From positions 434,001 through 498,000 of the forward strand of contig NZ_CP034234.1 of the NCBI RefSeq assembly GCF_003931795.1: 64,000 nucleotides of DNA, in the 5' to 3' direction. This document shows positions 8,221 to 19,758 of the stretch, piece after piece (within the stretch, counting starts at the first letter, position 1; each line of letters starts with the position of its first letter). A program made the translations under genes and the position numbers. The stretch is from Erysipelothrix piscisicarius. GTDB lineage: Bacteria > Bacillota_I > Bacilli_A > Erysipelotrichales > Erysipelotrichaceae. The notes under the pieces are model-generated. The model ran no database searches, was not told the DNA's origin, and was given only the letters and a program-made list of their open reading frames with translations.

Positions 8221-10116
8221 TTGAAAAACAATAAAAAGAATAATATTATCTTGATGGTAATGACTGTAATGATGGCACTTGTTATCATGCAGTTAGCTGC
8301 ACATCAAACACAAAAAGTTTTACCTGTTAAAGAATTCTACAGTGTTGTAGAAACAAAAAAAGTTGAAAATACAATTATTAAACCAAATAATAATGTTATT
8401 GATATTACAGGTGTGTATGTTGAAAATGATCGTAAGATTGGATTTTCAACACGTTTACCCAATACACCAGAACAACTTAACGCAGTAACGAAGTTACTTG
8501 CTGCGAAAGATGCCGCAATGTTGACAGCAGACCCAAATGAAAGTAATTTCTTTGTGGATTTCTTGCTTGTAATCATTCCTTACATCTTATTGGGTGGATT
8601 TATGTTCTTCCTTTTCTCAAAAATGGGAAATGGTGGTAATAATAAAGCCTTTGAATTCAGTAAATCTCGTGCTAAGGTCCAAGGTGATATTAAAGTTCGC
8701 TTTAAGGATGTAGCCGGTGCTGAAGAAGAAAAACAAGAAATGGAAGAGCTAATTGAGTACTTACGCCATCCAAAACGCTTTGAAGCGATGGGAGCTCGAA
8801 TTCCAAAAGGGATGCTGCTTGTAGGCCCTCCAGGAACGGGTAAAACATTGCTCGCGAAAGCAGCTGCTGGAGAAGCAGATGTACCATTCTATGCAATCTC
8901 CGGATCTGACTTTGTGGAAATGTTTGTGGGTGTTGGTGCGAGTCGTGTTCGTGATATGTTTAAAAAAGCAAAAGCAACAGCGCCTTGCATTATTTTCATC
9001 GATGAAATTGATGCTGTCGGACGCCAACGTGGTGCTGGTATGGGTGGTGGACACGATGAACGTGAACAAACACTTAACCAACTTCTCGTTGAGATGGACG
9101 GTATTGAAGAAAATTCAGGGGTTCTTGTATTAGCGGCTACAAACCGTGATGATGTCTTAGACCCTGCGTTGCTTAGACCAGGACGATTTGACCGCACAAT
9201 TACGGTTGGGTTACCTGATGTAAAAGGTCGTACTGAAATCTTACAAGTTCATGCACGCAATAAAAAAATTGCAGATGATGTTGTCCTCAAACACATTGCG
9301 CGTCGTACTCCAGGGTTCTCAGGAGCTGATCTTGAAAACGTATTGAACGAAGCAGCAATTCTTTCGGTTCGAGAAAATAAAACGGAAATCACGACCGATA
9401 TTATCGATGAGGCGATTGACCGTGTTATTATGGGACCTGCTAAAAAATCGAAAAAATATACTGAAAAAGAACGTTATATGGTTGCGGTTCACGAAACCGG
9501 ACATGCAATTATTGGTATTAAACTAAAAAGTGCTGATAAAGTACAAAAAGTCACAATTATTCCACGTGGACAAGCAGGTGGTTATAACTTGATGACACCT
9601 CGTGAAGAAACCTTTACACACAGTCGTTCAGACTTAATGGGTAAAATCACAGGGTATCTTGGTGGTCGTGTTGCTGAGGAAATTGTCTTTAATGAAATTT
9701 CTACAGGTGCATACTCTGATATTCAATCCGCTACCAAAATTGCACGTGCAATGGTTACTCAATATGGTATGAGTGACTTAGGACCAATTCAATATGATAG
9801 TAACGATGGAAATGTTTTCTTAGGAAGAGATATTTCTCAACCGCAAAACTACTCCGGTCAGATTGCATTTGAAATTGATAAAGAAGTTCGTCATATTATT
9901 GATCAATGTAAAGAAGATGCACGAAAACTTATTGAAGAAAGCCGTGATCTACTTGATCGTATTGTTGAAGCACTTCTTGAATATGAAACAATTACTGCAG
10001 AACAAATTCAAAATATTGTTGAAGGCCGTGAAGCCAATGACGATGGTGTGATTGCAGCTGAAGTTGTCAGCGAAACAGTTCAAGAACCTGACACAACAAT
10101 TGATACAGAAATTTAA
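8221..10116 (+). CDS. ftsH: ATP-dependent zinc metalloprotease FtsH
   Basis: A 631-residue membrane-anchored AAA+ protease degrading misfolded membrane proteins and regulators. It has an N-terminal helix (about 8-27), an extracytoplasmic domain and a second helix near 103-125. The AAA module shows Walker A GPPGTGKT (about 202-209), Walker [10 protein letters not shown] and the SRH region with arginine fingers in LRPGRFDR. The zinc site is HETGH (424-428; HEAGH is commoner). The start is TTG 8221, with AAGGAG about ten bases upstream. It is intact and closes the tilS-hpt-ftsH operon. Confidence 0.97.
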   Translation: MKNNKKNNIILMVMTVMMALVIMQLAAHQTQKVLPVKEFYSVVETKKVENTIIKPNNNVIDITGVYVENDRKIGFSTRLPNTPEQLNAVTKLLAAKDAAMLTADPNESNFFVDFLLVIIPYILLGGFMFFLFSKMGNGGNNKAFEFSKSRAKVQGDIKVRFKDVAGAEEEKQEMEELIEYLRHPKRFEAMGARIPKGMLLVGPPGTGKTLLAKAAAGEADVPFYAISGSDFVEMFVGVGASRVRDMFKKAKATAPCIIFIDEIDAVGRQRGAGMGGGHDEREQTLNQLLVEMDGIEENSGVLVLAATNRDDVLDPALLRPGRFDRTITVGLPDVKGRTEILQVHARNKKIADDVVLKHIARRTPGFSGADLENVLNEAAILSVRENKTEITTDIIDEAIDRVIMGPAKKSKKYTEKERYMVAVHETGHAIIGIKLKSADKVQKVTIIPRGQAGGYNLMTPREETFTHSRSDLMGKITGYLGGRVAEEIVFNEISTGAYSDIQSATKIARAMVTQYGMSDLGPIQYDSNDGNVFLGRDISQPQNYSGQIAFEIDKEVRHIIDQCKEDARKLIEESRDLLDRIVEALLEYETITAEQIQNIVEGREANDDGVIAAEVVSETVQEPDTTIDTEI

Positions 10117-10126
10117 GCTTAGAGGG

Positions 10127-10151
10127 AGCCCCAATTCGTTGGGGCTTTTTT
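10127..10151 (+). terminator. Rho-independent terminator after ftsH
   Basis: AGCCCCAA / TTGGGGCT stem with a TTCG tetraloop (10127-10146) followed by T6. It separates ftsH from hslO. Confidence 0.93.
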
Positions 10152-10169
10152 AAGAAAAAGGAGATAATG

Positions 10170-11042
10170 ATGAGTGATAAAATCGTTCGCGCAATGGCGC
10201 TAAATGGCAATGTTCGAATTTTTGTGGCCAAAACAACAAATCTCGTGCAAAAAGCACATGAACTTCATGGGACCTATCCGGCTGCATCCGCTGCACTAGG
10301 TCGCACCCTCAGTATTGGTGCAATCATGGTAACAACATTAAAAAATGATGATGAGAAATTAGTTATTGAAGTTCGTGGTGATGGCGAATTAGGCCATATT
10401 TTTGTTAATGCAGATAACAAGGGGTTTGTGCGAGGTCTTGTATCAAATCCTTATGTACATAAAGTAAACAGCATTGGTAAACTTGATGTTGGTGGATCCA
10501 TCGGTAATGGAACCCTTCGTGTAACACATGATGTGTTAGATGGAATGGCGTTCAGTTCTCAAGTAGAACTTCAATCAGGTGAAATTGGTGATGACTTTGC
10601 TTATTATTATGCACAGAGTGAGCAAATTCCATCAGCGGTTTCAGTGGGTGTCTTAGTTAATGAAGATCTATCCATTAAATCTGCAGGTGCAATTTTAATT
10701 CAGGTTCTTCCTTCCGCAACAGAAGAAGATATTTTGGAAATTGAAAAAACACTTGCTAAGCTTCCGCCTGTATCAAATCTTATGATTGAAAAAGATGCGA
10801 TTGAAGTGTGTGCAGACCTATTTAGTGATGTTTTGATTCTTGAAACAACGGATACGCAATATTATTGCGGATGTAATAAAGAACAGATGGCGGATGTCTT
10901 ACGTACCTTAAGTACGGACGAGCTTAAAGAACTTATTGCGGAAGATAAAGGGGCCGTTTTAGAATGCCATTATTGTCATTCAAAATATGAATTTAGTGAA
11001 GACGATTTAAATGAAATCATTTGCGAACGCAAGAAGAACTAG
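10170..11042 (+). CDS. hslO: Redox-regulated chaperone Hsp33
   Basis: A 290-residue holdase activated by oxidation. The C-terminal zinc-binding cysteines, which form disulfides on activation, are visible as CGC (about residues 232-234) and CHYC about 33 residues later, the CxC...CxxC pattern that defines HslO. The N-terminal domain contains IRAMALNGNVRIF-like and RTLSIGAIMVTTLK segments. Two ATGs lie at 10167 and 10170; the second is 6 bases from GGAG and is preferred. It lies between its own upstream terminator and a long leader before lysS. Confidence 0.94.
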   Translation: MSDKIVRAMALNGNVRIFVAKTTNLVQKAHELHGTYPAASAALGRTLSIGAIMVTTLKNDDEKLVIEVRGDGELGHIFVNADNKGFVRGLVSNPYVHKVNSIGKLDVGGSIGNGTLRVTHDVLDGMAFSSQVELQSGEIGDDFAYYYAQSEQIPSAVSVGVLVNEDLSIKSAGAILIQVLPSATEEDILEIEKTLAKLPPVSNLMIEKDAIEVCADLFSDVLILETTDTQYYCGCNKEQMADVLRTLSTDELKELIAEDKGAVLECHYCHSKYEFSEDDLNEIICERKKN

Positions 11043-11073
11043 ATTGTATCTTCTTGAATTTGGGGAATACGAA

Positions 11074-12758
<1,685 letters not shown>

Positions 12759-12761
12759 GAG

Positions 12762-12797
12762 AAAAAAGATACTAACACAGCGTTAGTATCTTTTTTT
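12762..12797. terminator. Bidirectional terminator between lysS and the chromate transporter genes
   Basis: Fifteen-base arms (AAAAAAGATACTAAC and its complement) around an ACAGC loop, with A-run and T-run flanks, so it can act in both directions. The minus-strand gene stops at 12796-12798, inside the T tract. Confidence 0.92.
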
Positions 12798-13335
12798 ATA
12801 AAAGCCATAGTAAACCAAGACAAGCCGATACAATAAGAATATGAGTAGTTTGAAGCTTAAATTTATAACTTAAGCCAAGCACGATTGCAAATGACACAAC
12901 GGTCAAAGCACTAAACTGACTTTCTTTTAGGATTAACATGGAAAAAATGGTTACCGTTGCAAGGCTAATCAGTGTAGCAGAACTAATACGTAATGACTTA
13001 AGAATAATTTCCCAAAGTTTTTTGTGAGTCGCATTAACGTAGGAACGATACACAGTAAGGGTCAATACGACGCCGATTAGGACACAACCCAAGGTTGCGG
13101 TCATGGCCCCAGGAACTCCAGCAATGTTTAGTCCTAAAAAAGTGGAGATGTTTACTGTTAACGGACCGGGTGTCATTTGGGAGATGGTTATCATATTGAT
13201 AAACTCTTGGGTGGTAATCCAACCATGGACATTGATAATTCGATTTTCAATCAAAGGAATGGTTGCATAACCACCACCTAAACTAAACAATCCTACATAT
13301 AAAAATTCTACAAACAATTTAATCAACGCTAACAT
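12796..13335 (-). CDS. Chromate transporter family protein, half-size (second subunit)
   Basis: A 179-residue CHR-domain membrane protein. The FSLGGGYATIPLIENRI segment (residues 16-32) and SQMTPGPLTVNISTFLG (about 50-66) are the CHR-family signatures. It overlaps the preceding CHR gene by 17 bases. Firmicute half-size CHR proteins are encoded in pairs and act together, the two halves probably with inverted topology. Chromate efflux is the named family activity, but the natural anion substrate here is unknown. Confidence 0.87.
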   Translation of the reverse strand: MLALIKLFVEFLYVGLFSLGGGYATIPLIENRIINVHGWITTQEFINMITISQMTPGPLTVNISTFLGLNIAGVPGAMTATLGCVLIGVVLTLTVYRSYVNATHKKLWEIILKSLRISSATLISLATVTIFSMLILKESQFSALTVVSFAIVLGLSYKFKLQTTHILIVSACLGLLWLL

Positions 13336-13882
13336 GGCGCAGCTCCCATCGGTTTAAAAGATATACAAACATAAAATTGAGGATAAGAATAAAAACAATG
13401 TGTATTTTGAACACCAGCGAAAGGATTAATCCCGTAGCATAAAACATGATTGCGGATTTTTGATCTCTTTGGTATAGATCCTTCACCATGTCGATGACAA
13501 GGCGCACCATAATGACAGCAACACCAACCTCTAATCCCTTAAAAATTGCTTGGATAAGGGGTTGGCCCATAAAAAAATCATAAGAATAAGTAATCACTGA
13601 AATGATAAATAATGGTGGCAAGACGGTGCCAATAAATGAGGCGAAGCCTCCAGCTTTACCGTTAATTTTATAGCCCACACCCGTTGCAAGATTTACGGAA
13701 ATGGCACCCGGTGCAGATTGAGCAATCGCCGCTAGGTCTTGTAATGTGTCTTCGGTGATTAATTGTTTCTCTTCCACATATTTTGTACGTAAAATGGGGA
13801 TGGTTATGTATCCACCACCAAAGGACACCGCGGATAAGAAAAAGGATGTATAAAATAGTTCGAAATTTGTAATTTTCTTCAT
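13319..13882 (-). CDS. Chromate transporter family protein, half-size (first subunit)
   Basis: A 187-residue CHR-domain membrane protein, first of the overlapping pair. It has the same hallmarks as its partner: VSFGGGYITIPILRTKYV (about residues 19-36) and AIAQSAPGAISVNLATGVGY (about 72-91). The region upstream is divergent with a LysR-type regulator, which suggests that regulator controls the pair. An AGGTTTTTT-spaced GGAGG (minus strand) supports the start. Confidence 0.87.
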   Translation of the reverse strand: MKKITNFELFYTSFFLSAVSFGGGYITIPILRTKYVEEKQLITEDTLQDLAAIAQSAPGAISVNLATGVGYKINGKAGGFASFIGTVLPPLFIISVITYSYDFFMGQPLIQAIFKGLEVGVAVIMVRLVIDMVKDLYQRDQKSAIMFYATGLILSLVFKIHIVFILILNFMFVYLLNRWELRHVSVD

Positions 13883-13975
13883 AAAAAACCTCCGCTTGTA
13901 TTCTAGGTAATTCTTAGAGATAATTATAATAGATAGAATGAATAAAGGTATAACCGTATCGTTATGGAGGAAGGC
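13883..13975. promoter_or_regulatory. Divergent promoter region between the CHR pair and the LysR gene
   Basis: This 93-bp A/T-rich gap lies between divergently transcribed genes and contains interleaved TTATAAT/ATTATAA motifs around 13921-13930 that could serve as -10 elements in either direction. A LysR protein usually binds such a gap at a T-N11-A site, but no single operator stands out. Confidence 0.4.
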
Positions 13976-14827
13976 ATGAATATCCGTTTATTAAAAATTT
14001 TTAAGACAGTTTATGAATTAAAGTCAATTACAAAGGCTACAGAGATTTTGTACATATCACAGCCCGCTGTATCGCAAGCAATTAAGGAACTTGAGACGGT
14101 TTTAAAACGTAATCTTTTTGTGCGTAAATCAGGAGGAATCGAACCAACACCGTTTGGTACTCAATTTTACGTTCAGGTTACTCATTTTTTAAAAGGGTAT
14201 CATCAGTTTGAGTCAGATGTTTTTAAATTGGATCAGTCCAATCCATTACGAATTGGTTCCAGCATTACGGTTGCCAAGACCACACTCCCGGATATTATTA
14301 AAGATTTTGAGGCATTGAATTCAACCAATAAAACAGTAACAACGATTGCGAATGCTCAAGATGCCCTTGAACTGTTGGTTGAGGATAAAGTCGATGTTGC
14401 CATTATTGAAGGGACAATGCAAGACGATGGTTTTGAAACGATCCATCTTGGTTCTGATGAACTAAAATTTTTCTCAAAAACTCCATTTGATATTTCGACA
14501 CTCGAGTCATTACTTCAACATCGAGTCTTGCTCCGAGAGCCGGGCAGCTCAATTCGGAATGCATTTGAAGAATTGCTTTTAAGAAATGGATTGGTTTATC
14601 AAGCAACATGGCAAGCTGTGAATTCTGAAGCAATCCTATTTGCGGTAAGTCAAGATTTAGGAATTGGTTTTTTACCGGAAGTTCTCATTGATGATGTATT
14701 TTATATTTATAACGATATCAAGTCAGATATTCGTACACCGATAACTCTGTGCTATCGGAAAAATCAAGTTTTTGAAGATCCTTTAAATGAATTTGTGGAG
14801 ATTATAATCAAGGCGTTTGGTAAATAA
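13976..14827 (+). CDS. LysR-type transcriptional regulator
   Basis: A 283-residue LTTR. The N-terminal winged helix-turn-helix reads TKATEILYISQPAVSQAIKE (about residues 19-38), the standard LysR recognition region, followed by the linker helix and a periplasmic-binding-like effector domain. ATG 13976 is chosen because GGAGGAA precedes it closely; the upstream in-frame ATG at 13964 is itself part of that ribosome site. It diverges from two chromate-transporter genes, which are its likely targets. The effector is unknown. Confidence 0.9.
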   Translation: MNIRLLKIFKTVYELKSITKATEILYISQPAVSQAIKELETVLKRNLFVRKSGGIEPTPFGTQFYVQVTHFLKGYHQFESDVFKLDQSNPLRIGSSITVAKTTLPDIIKDFEALNSTNKTVTTIANAQDALELLVEDKVDVAIIEGTMQDDGFETIHLGSDELKFFSKTPFDISTLESLLQHRVLLREPGSSIRNAFEELLLRNGLVYQATWQAVNSEAILFAVSQDLGIGFLPEVLIDDVFYIYNDIKSDIRTPITLCYRKNQVFEDPLNEFVEIIIKAFGK

Positions 14828-14888
14828 TACGAATTCCTTTAATCCGAGCGTGTGATATGTTAGAATACTAAAAAAGAAGAGGTGACTT

Positions 14889-15525
14889 ATGGATTATTCA
14901 GTATTAATTGTTGCCGCTGGAAAAAGCAGCAGAGGGTGCAAGTTACGCAAAAGCACTTGCCTCATTTAATGACTCTAAAAGTGTTTTAGGTCAGACAATT
15001 TCCGTGTTTATGCATGACACGCAATGTAAACAAGTCGTAATTGTTGCGAGTTCTGCCGATATGACACGTGTTGTGAAATCGAATGGAAGCGGTAAAATTG
15101 TTTATGTTAAAGGTGGGAAAACACGTCAAGAGAGTGTGCTAATTGGTCTAACAGCCGTCTCTGAAGATGTTGTTTTTATTCATGATGGAGTACGTCCATG
15201 GTTGCGTCAAGGTTTAATTGATAAACTTCTTGTGCGTATGCAAACTGAAAAAGCATGTGTACTCGGGTTACCTCCTACCAGCCGCATGTGCCGAGTTGTA
15301 GATGGTTATATTGAGTCAACAGTTGATACGGATTCTTTCATTCAAACCCAAACACCACAGGCATATCACACTTCATTTATTTTGAGTTGTTATGCGAAAG
15401 CAAATCGATCGGGTGGAACGTTTATGGATGATTCAGAAGTTGTCTCCGCATTCTCAGACGTTAAGATTGCAGTTGAAGCGGGCGATTCGCGAAATCGGCG
15501 ATTTATACTTAAAAAAGAAGATTAG
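14889..15525 (+). pseudogene. ispD: 2-C-methyl-D-erythritol 4-phosphate cytidylyltransferase (IspD family), frameshifted
   Basis: After GAGGTGA the ATG at 14889 begins MDYSVLIVAAGKSSR, the nucleotide-binding start of IspD-family CTP:sugar/polyol-phosphate transferases. That frame soon closes. The +1 frame continues GASYAKALASF and carries HDGVRPWL and QTQTPQAYHT, family motifs, to 15525. The junction is at GGG 14934-14936: removing one base, or adding two, repairs it, unlike the other lesions here, which need one added base. IspD makes CDP-methylerythritol in the MEP isoprenoid pathway. A related TarI-type polyol cytidylyltransferase cannot be excluded. Confidence 0.75.
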
Positions 15526-15567
15526 GACATTAGGTCTGTGAAACTTATTTAGTGATGACGGAATAGG

Positions 15568-15596
15568 TTTACATAGACCTTTTTGTTTGATATAAT
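15568..15596 (+). promoter_or_regulatory. Promoter of the rpsF-ssb-rpsR operon
   Basis: TTTACA (15568-15573) and TATAAT (15591-15596) with an ideal 17-base spacer. The transcript would have a ~60-base leader before rpsF, containing a short GCTC...GAGC pair; a regulatory role for that leader is not established. Confidence 0.82.
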
Positions 15597-15664
15597 GAAG
15601 AACGGATAAAATATAAAAAAATATCCTTGCTCGAAAGAGCCATAGACCAGAAGGAGGTGTACAA

Positions 15665-15955
15665 ATGCGCAAATATGAAGTAATGTACATCGTGAAACCT
15701 ACATTAGACGAGGAAGCTCGTACAGCAGTTATTGCTAAATTACACGCTATCTTAACAGATAACGGAGCAACAATTGATGATGTTAATGAATGGGGTTTAC
15801 GTGAACTAGCATACGAAATTGAAGACTTCAAAAAAGGTTACTATGTAGTAACTCAATTTACATCAGGTGACGAAGCAGTTAATGAATTTAACCGTTTAAC
15901 ACGTATCAATAACGATGTAATCCGTCACATGATCGTACGTCAAGACGAAATCTAA
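15665..15955 (+). CDS. rpsF: 30S ribosomal protein S6
   Basis: A 96-residue S6 protein, which binds the 30S platform with S18. The N-terminal RKYEVMYIVKPTLDEE and the WGLRELAYEIEDFKKGYYV segment (about residues 40-58) are diagnostic. A strong AGAAGGAGGTG precedes ATG 15665. It is the first gene of the rpsF-ssb-rpsR operon. Confidence 0.97.
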   Translation: MRKYEVMYIVKPTLDEEARTAVIAKLHAILTDNGATIDDVNEWGLRELAYEIEDFKKGYYVVTQFTSGDEAVNEFNRLTRINNDVIRHMIVRQDEI

Positions 15956-15980
15956 TCAAAAACACAAGGGGTGATTATTT

Positions 15981-16454
15981 ATGATTAATCGCACTATATT
16001 AGTGGGTCGTTTAACTCGAGATCCAGAACTTCGTAAAACACAAACAGGTAAATCAGTCGTATCATTTACTGTAGCGTGCAACCGCCGCTTCGGTCAACAA
16101 GATGAAACTGATTTCATTAACTGTGTGGCTTGGAATCATACAGCTGATTTCATGGCGAATTACTTGCTAAAGGGTGCTTTAGTAGGGCTAGAAGGTCGAA
16201 TTCAATCGAGATCATACGAAGATGCTACTGGCAAACGTGTGTATGTTCAAGAGGTAGTTGTGGATACACTTCAGTCACTTGAATCACGCGCACAACGTCA
16301 AGAACAAGGCGCAAGCCAAGGTCAATATCAGAATCAAGGCGGAAATCAAGGTGGATCAAGTTATACACCTTCATATCAACCAGATCCTGAACCATCATTC
16401 TCAATGGATGATGAACCTGTTCTCGATATAACCAGTGACGATCTTCCATTCTAA
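15981..16454 (+). CDS. ssb: Single-stranded DNA-binding protein
   Basis: A 157-residue SSB. The OB fold starts [17 protein letters not shown] and includes [11 protein letters not shown] and the DFINCVAWN strand. A Gln/Gly-rich linker (about residues 110-135) leads to the acidic C-terminal tip DDLPF used to recruit replication and repair partners. It lies between the S6 and S18 genes, the standard bacterial arrangement. Confidence 0.97.
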   Translation: MINRTILVGRLTRDPELRKTQTGKSVVSFTVACNRRFGQQDETDFINCVAWNHTADFMANYLLKGALVGLEGRIQSRSYEDATGKRVYVQEVVVDTLQSLESRAQRQEQGASQGQYQNQGGNQGGSSYTPSYQPDPEPSFSMDDEPVLDITSDDLPF

Positions 16455-16471
16455 TCGAAAGGAGATTTGTT

Positions 16472-16705
16472 ATGTCATTCAGAAAATTCCGTGGACCACG
16501 TCGTAAAGTTTGCTATTTTACAAAAAATAACGTAAAAACAATCGATTACAAAGATGTGGAATTACTAAAACGCTTTATCTCAGCAAATGGTAAAATTATT
16601 CCTAGACGTGTTACAGGTACAAAAGCTAAATACCAACGTCCATTAGCAACAGCTATTAAACGTGCTCGTCAAATGGCTTTATTACCATACGTATCAGATA
16701 ACTAA
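16472..16705 (+). CDS. rpsR: 30S ribosomal protein S18
   Basis: A 77-residue S18 protein. It shows [20 protein letters not shown] and the basic stretch [20 protein letters not shown], followed by [22 protein letters not shown] precedes ATG 16472. It is the last gene of the operon and is followed by a terminator. Confidence 0.97.
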   Translation: MSFRKFRGPRRKVCYFTKNNVKTIDYKDVELLKRFISANGKIIPRRVTGTKAKYQRPLATAIKRARQMALLPYVSDN

Positions 16706-16711
16706 GATATA

Positions 16712-16739
16712 CAAAAGCCTCTCTAACGAGAGGTTTTTA
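16712..16739 (+). terminator. Rho-independent terminator after rpsR
   Basis: Stem CCTCTC / GAGAGG with a TAAC loop, flanked by AAAAG and a T5 run. It separates the ribosomal-protein operon from the yybS-gdpP-rplI-dnaB group. Confidence 0.9.
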
Positions 16740-16758
16740 CTTTATGGAGGATACTATT

Positions 16759-17298
16759 ATGAAGAAAACATTGAGTCTTACTTATGGCGCAATGACTGTT
16801 GCTTTAACAGGTATTATTTTATTTTTTGATCGTATAACTGCAGGTTTTTTTATGACGTTTCTTGCGCTGCCTTTAATTGTTTATGGTTCGTATTGTGAGT
16901 GGTCGTATGCTTTCGTTGTCTATCTCTCATGTATCATTATGGCGGTTATTATGTCTGGGCTTTTCTCAACTGTTTTAATGATGGCGGGTTATGGTGCCGT
17001 AGGCTTAGCGTATGTTTACTGTATGAAAAAGAATGCCTCCCCATCGCGGAGTTATCTTGTTATGGGAGCGGTTATTGCATTGTTTTACTTTATAATGATT
17101 CGATATTTTGGACCTGCATTCGGTATGGATTTTCAAGAAATCATACAATCTGTGAAAGGAATACTAAATGTTCACAATTCATGGGTGCTTTATGGGATTT
17201 CCATCGGTATGGTTCTGTTTACAATGGCTATGGAGCTCTTTATTATTAAAACGGGTTCGGACATCATTTTAGTGATGTTACATCGCAATAGAAAATAG
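16759..17298 (+). CDS. YybS-like multi-spanning membrane protein (position and topology)
   Basis: A 179-residue, almost wholly hydrophobic protein with about five or six membrane helices and short polar loops. It resembles short YybS/DUF2232 proteins in topology, and its position directly before gdpP-rplI-dnaB repeats the Bacillus yybS-gdpP-rplI-dnaC order. The start is ATG 16759, since GGAGG at 16747-16751 serves as its ribosome site; the upstream ATG 16744 overlaps that site. Function is unknown. Family assignment rests mostly on context. Confidence 0.65.
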   Translation: MKKTLSLTYGAMTVALTGIILFFDRITAGFFMTFLALPLIVYGSYCEWSYAFVVYLSCIIMAVIMSGLFSTVLMMAGYGAVGLAYVYCMKKNASPSRSYLVMGAVIALFYFIMIRYFGPAFGMDFQEIIQSVKGILNVHNSWVLYGISIGMVLFTMAMELFIIKTGSDIILVMLHRNRK

Positions 17299-17344
17299 TG
17301 TTATTTTGTGATAAAATTTAGGGTGAAAACCTAGGGGGTTTATT

Positions 17345-19299
17345 ATGTCAAATCGATTTGAGACTCTTAAAACACGTTTAATGATTTTAACTTTGACCCA
17401 ATTGGTGGTCCTCTTCTTTTTCCATGTTTTTATTAATAAATACTTATATGTTGTTCAATACATTTTCCTTGTGATTGATTTTGCGATTATCTTTTATATC
17501 TTTGCAACCGCGATTACAAGTCGTAAGGAGCGTGTTATCTCTGTTGCGGATGTATTAGGTCAGGAAGCACGGTACGCTTTTGAGTATGCAAATATGGGGA
17601 TTATTACGCTTGATGATCAAAATACAATAACGTGGATGAGTGAACTTTTTGATGAACTTAATATTCTCGGAACGGGAGAATTGGTTACCGATATTTTTCC
17701 ATCAATTGTGAAAATAATAAAAGGAAATCAAGAAACCATGACAATTCGTTTTGATTCGCATGTTTTTGAAGCATCAACAATGGGTCAGAAAAACATCGTT
17801 TTCTTTAAAGATGTTACCGAATTGAATGAACTTGAAATTATTAATAAAATAACCAAGTTGTATTGGGAATTGCCCATCTTGATAATTATGAAGAAACAAC
17901 ACAGTACGAAGAAGAACAAACGATTGCCTTTATTGATTCAAACATTCGTCAGGCTGTTGTGCGATGGGCGGATAATCATGAGATGTTTGTGCGTCGTATT
18001 CGACCAGACCGTTATCTTTTAGTACTCAATGAGCAAGTGTTTCAGCGACTTGAGAGTGAACGATTCTCGATTGTGAATGAGATTCGAAAACAAGCTACAA
18101 AAATTGACGCAAGCATTACCTTGTCATTGGCTTTTGCACGACACAGTGATAATTTTAAAGATTTAGAAGATATGTCGAATAAAGCACTTGAAATGGCACA
18201 GAGTCGTGGTGGTGACCAGGTTGCAATTAATACTAAAAATGAAGTAATGCGATACTTTGGTGGAAATACTGAAGCTGTGGAGAAACGAAGTAAGGTTCGT
18301 GTACGGGTCATGGCTCAAAACCTCGGTGAACATATTTTAGAATCCAGTAATGTCGTAATTGTAGGACACCGCATGATGGATTTTGATTGCTTCGGTAGTG
18401 CCTTGGGTGTCTCATCAATTGTTTCAGTTTACAATAAAGAAGCATCTATTGTGATTGATTTAGAGGACACTGAGGTTAATCTTGCAGGCGGAATTCGAAA
18501 GCATCGTGAAGAATTTGAGAAGGATCACAATTTAGTAACACATGAAAAGGCGCGCGAACTTATTGGGCCCAATACATTACTTATTATGGTAGACCATCAT
18601 TCCTTACAACAATGTCAATTTCCAGATTTAGTGGATAAAGCAGAAACGATTGTGGTGATTGATCATCATCGTCGTACGGGTGATTTCAAGTTTAAACCAA
18701 CACTAACATATATTGAATCTTCCGCGTCATCTGCAAGTGAGCTAATTGTTGAGTTGTTCCCATATCACCGTCGAAATGTTGTTATTTCAAAGTTGGAAGC
18801 AACCTTTATGTATACGGGGATGTTGATTGATACAAATCGATTTAGAAATCGAAGTGGAAGTCGAACATTCCAAGCAGCTGCTGAGTTACGAAAATATGGC
18901 GCTGACTTAATGGAAGTTGAGAACATGCTTCGAGATGAATATGAAAGTTTTGAAATGAAGAATAAAGTATTAAGCAAATGTGAATTTTTCGATGATTACT
19001 ATGTGATTGCGGCCTATAAAGATGAGTTATTACCACGGCCACTCATGTCACAAGCGGCTGATGAAATTCTCACGGTTAAAGAGGTTGAGGCTTCATTTGT
19101 GGTTGCTTATGTTGATGAAGATATTGTGGCCATCTCATCGCGTTCAAAAGGAGAACTTAACGTTCAAGTTGTGATGGAACGCCTTGGTGGTGGTGGACAC
19201 TTTACGGGTGCCGCGGCTCAAATTAAAGGACAGTCGATTCATGAAGTAGTGGAATCGTTGAAAAAATCTATAGAAAATGTAAGAGAGGAAAGTGAATAA
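17345..19299 (+). pseudogene. gdpP: Cyclic-di-AMP phosphodiesterase GdpP, frameshifted
   Basis: The repaired protein is about 651 residues: two N-terminal helices (about 12-55), a PAS domain, a degenerate GGDEF domain, then DHH/DHHA1. The first frame runs to 18022 but loses family sequence after residue ~170 (ELEIINKITK); another frame resumes with VVLGIAHLDNY and continues to 19299. One added base near 17853-17857 restores it. DHH motifs are present: GHRMMDFDCFGSA, VDHH, VIDHH and GGGGHFTGAA. GdpP hydrolyses c-di-AMP; the family is known to affect wall stress, beta-lactam tolerance and potassium transport. As written, membrane and PAS parts are separated from the catalytic part. Confidence 0.88.
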
Positions 19300-19300
19300 T

Positions 19301-19747
19301 ATGAAGTTGATTCTATTAAAAGATGTTAAAAAAGTAGGTAAGAAGAATGATATTGTTGAGGTAGCCGATGGTTATGCACGTAATTTTTTATTACCCAATA
19401 AACTTGCAGTTATGGCAAGTGATCAAAGTCGTGAAATTTTAGACCACCAAAAAAAAGAACATGCTGCAGAAGTGCAAGCGGAGATTGAAAAAGCGAAAGA
19501 ACTCGCAAAAGAACTTGAAAAAATCACTTTAGAATTTAAAGTAAAAGTGGGTGAAGGGGGTCGTGTATTTGGATCTGTATCCACAAAACAAGTAGAGGAT
19601 GCATTGAAGAAAGAACACAAAATCAAAGTAGATAAGCGTAAATTTAAACCAAATGGTCCAATTACTCATTTAGGATCGAACCGTATCCAAGCAACATTGT
19701 ATGGAGATGTAACCGGAGAAATCCATGTTAAACTAATTGCTGAATAA
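19301..19747 (+). CDS. rplI: 50S ribosomal protein L9
   Basis: A 148-residue L9 with its two-domain form: the N-terminal MKLILLKDVKKVGKKND...NFLLPNKLA, a long connecting helix rich in Lys/Glu, and the C-terminal globular domain containing GGRVFGSVSTKQV. ATG 19301 is preferred over an in-frame GTG nine bases upstream because GAGGAAA lies at proper spacing. It lies between gdpP and dnaB as in Bacillus. Confidence 0.96.
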   Translation: MKLILLKDVKKVGKKNDIVEVADGYARNFLLPNKLAVMASDQSREILDHQKKEHAAEVQAEIEKAKELAKELEKITLEFKVKVGEGGRVFGSVSTKQVEDALKKEHKIKVDKRKFKPNGPITHLGSNRIQATLYGDVTGEIHVKLIAE

Positions 19748-19758
19748 AAGGAGGAACT

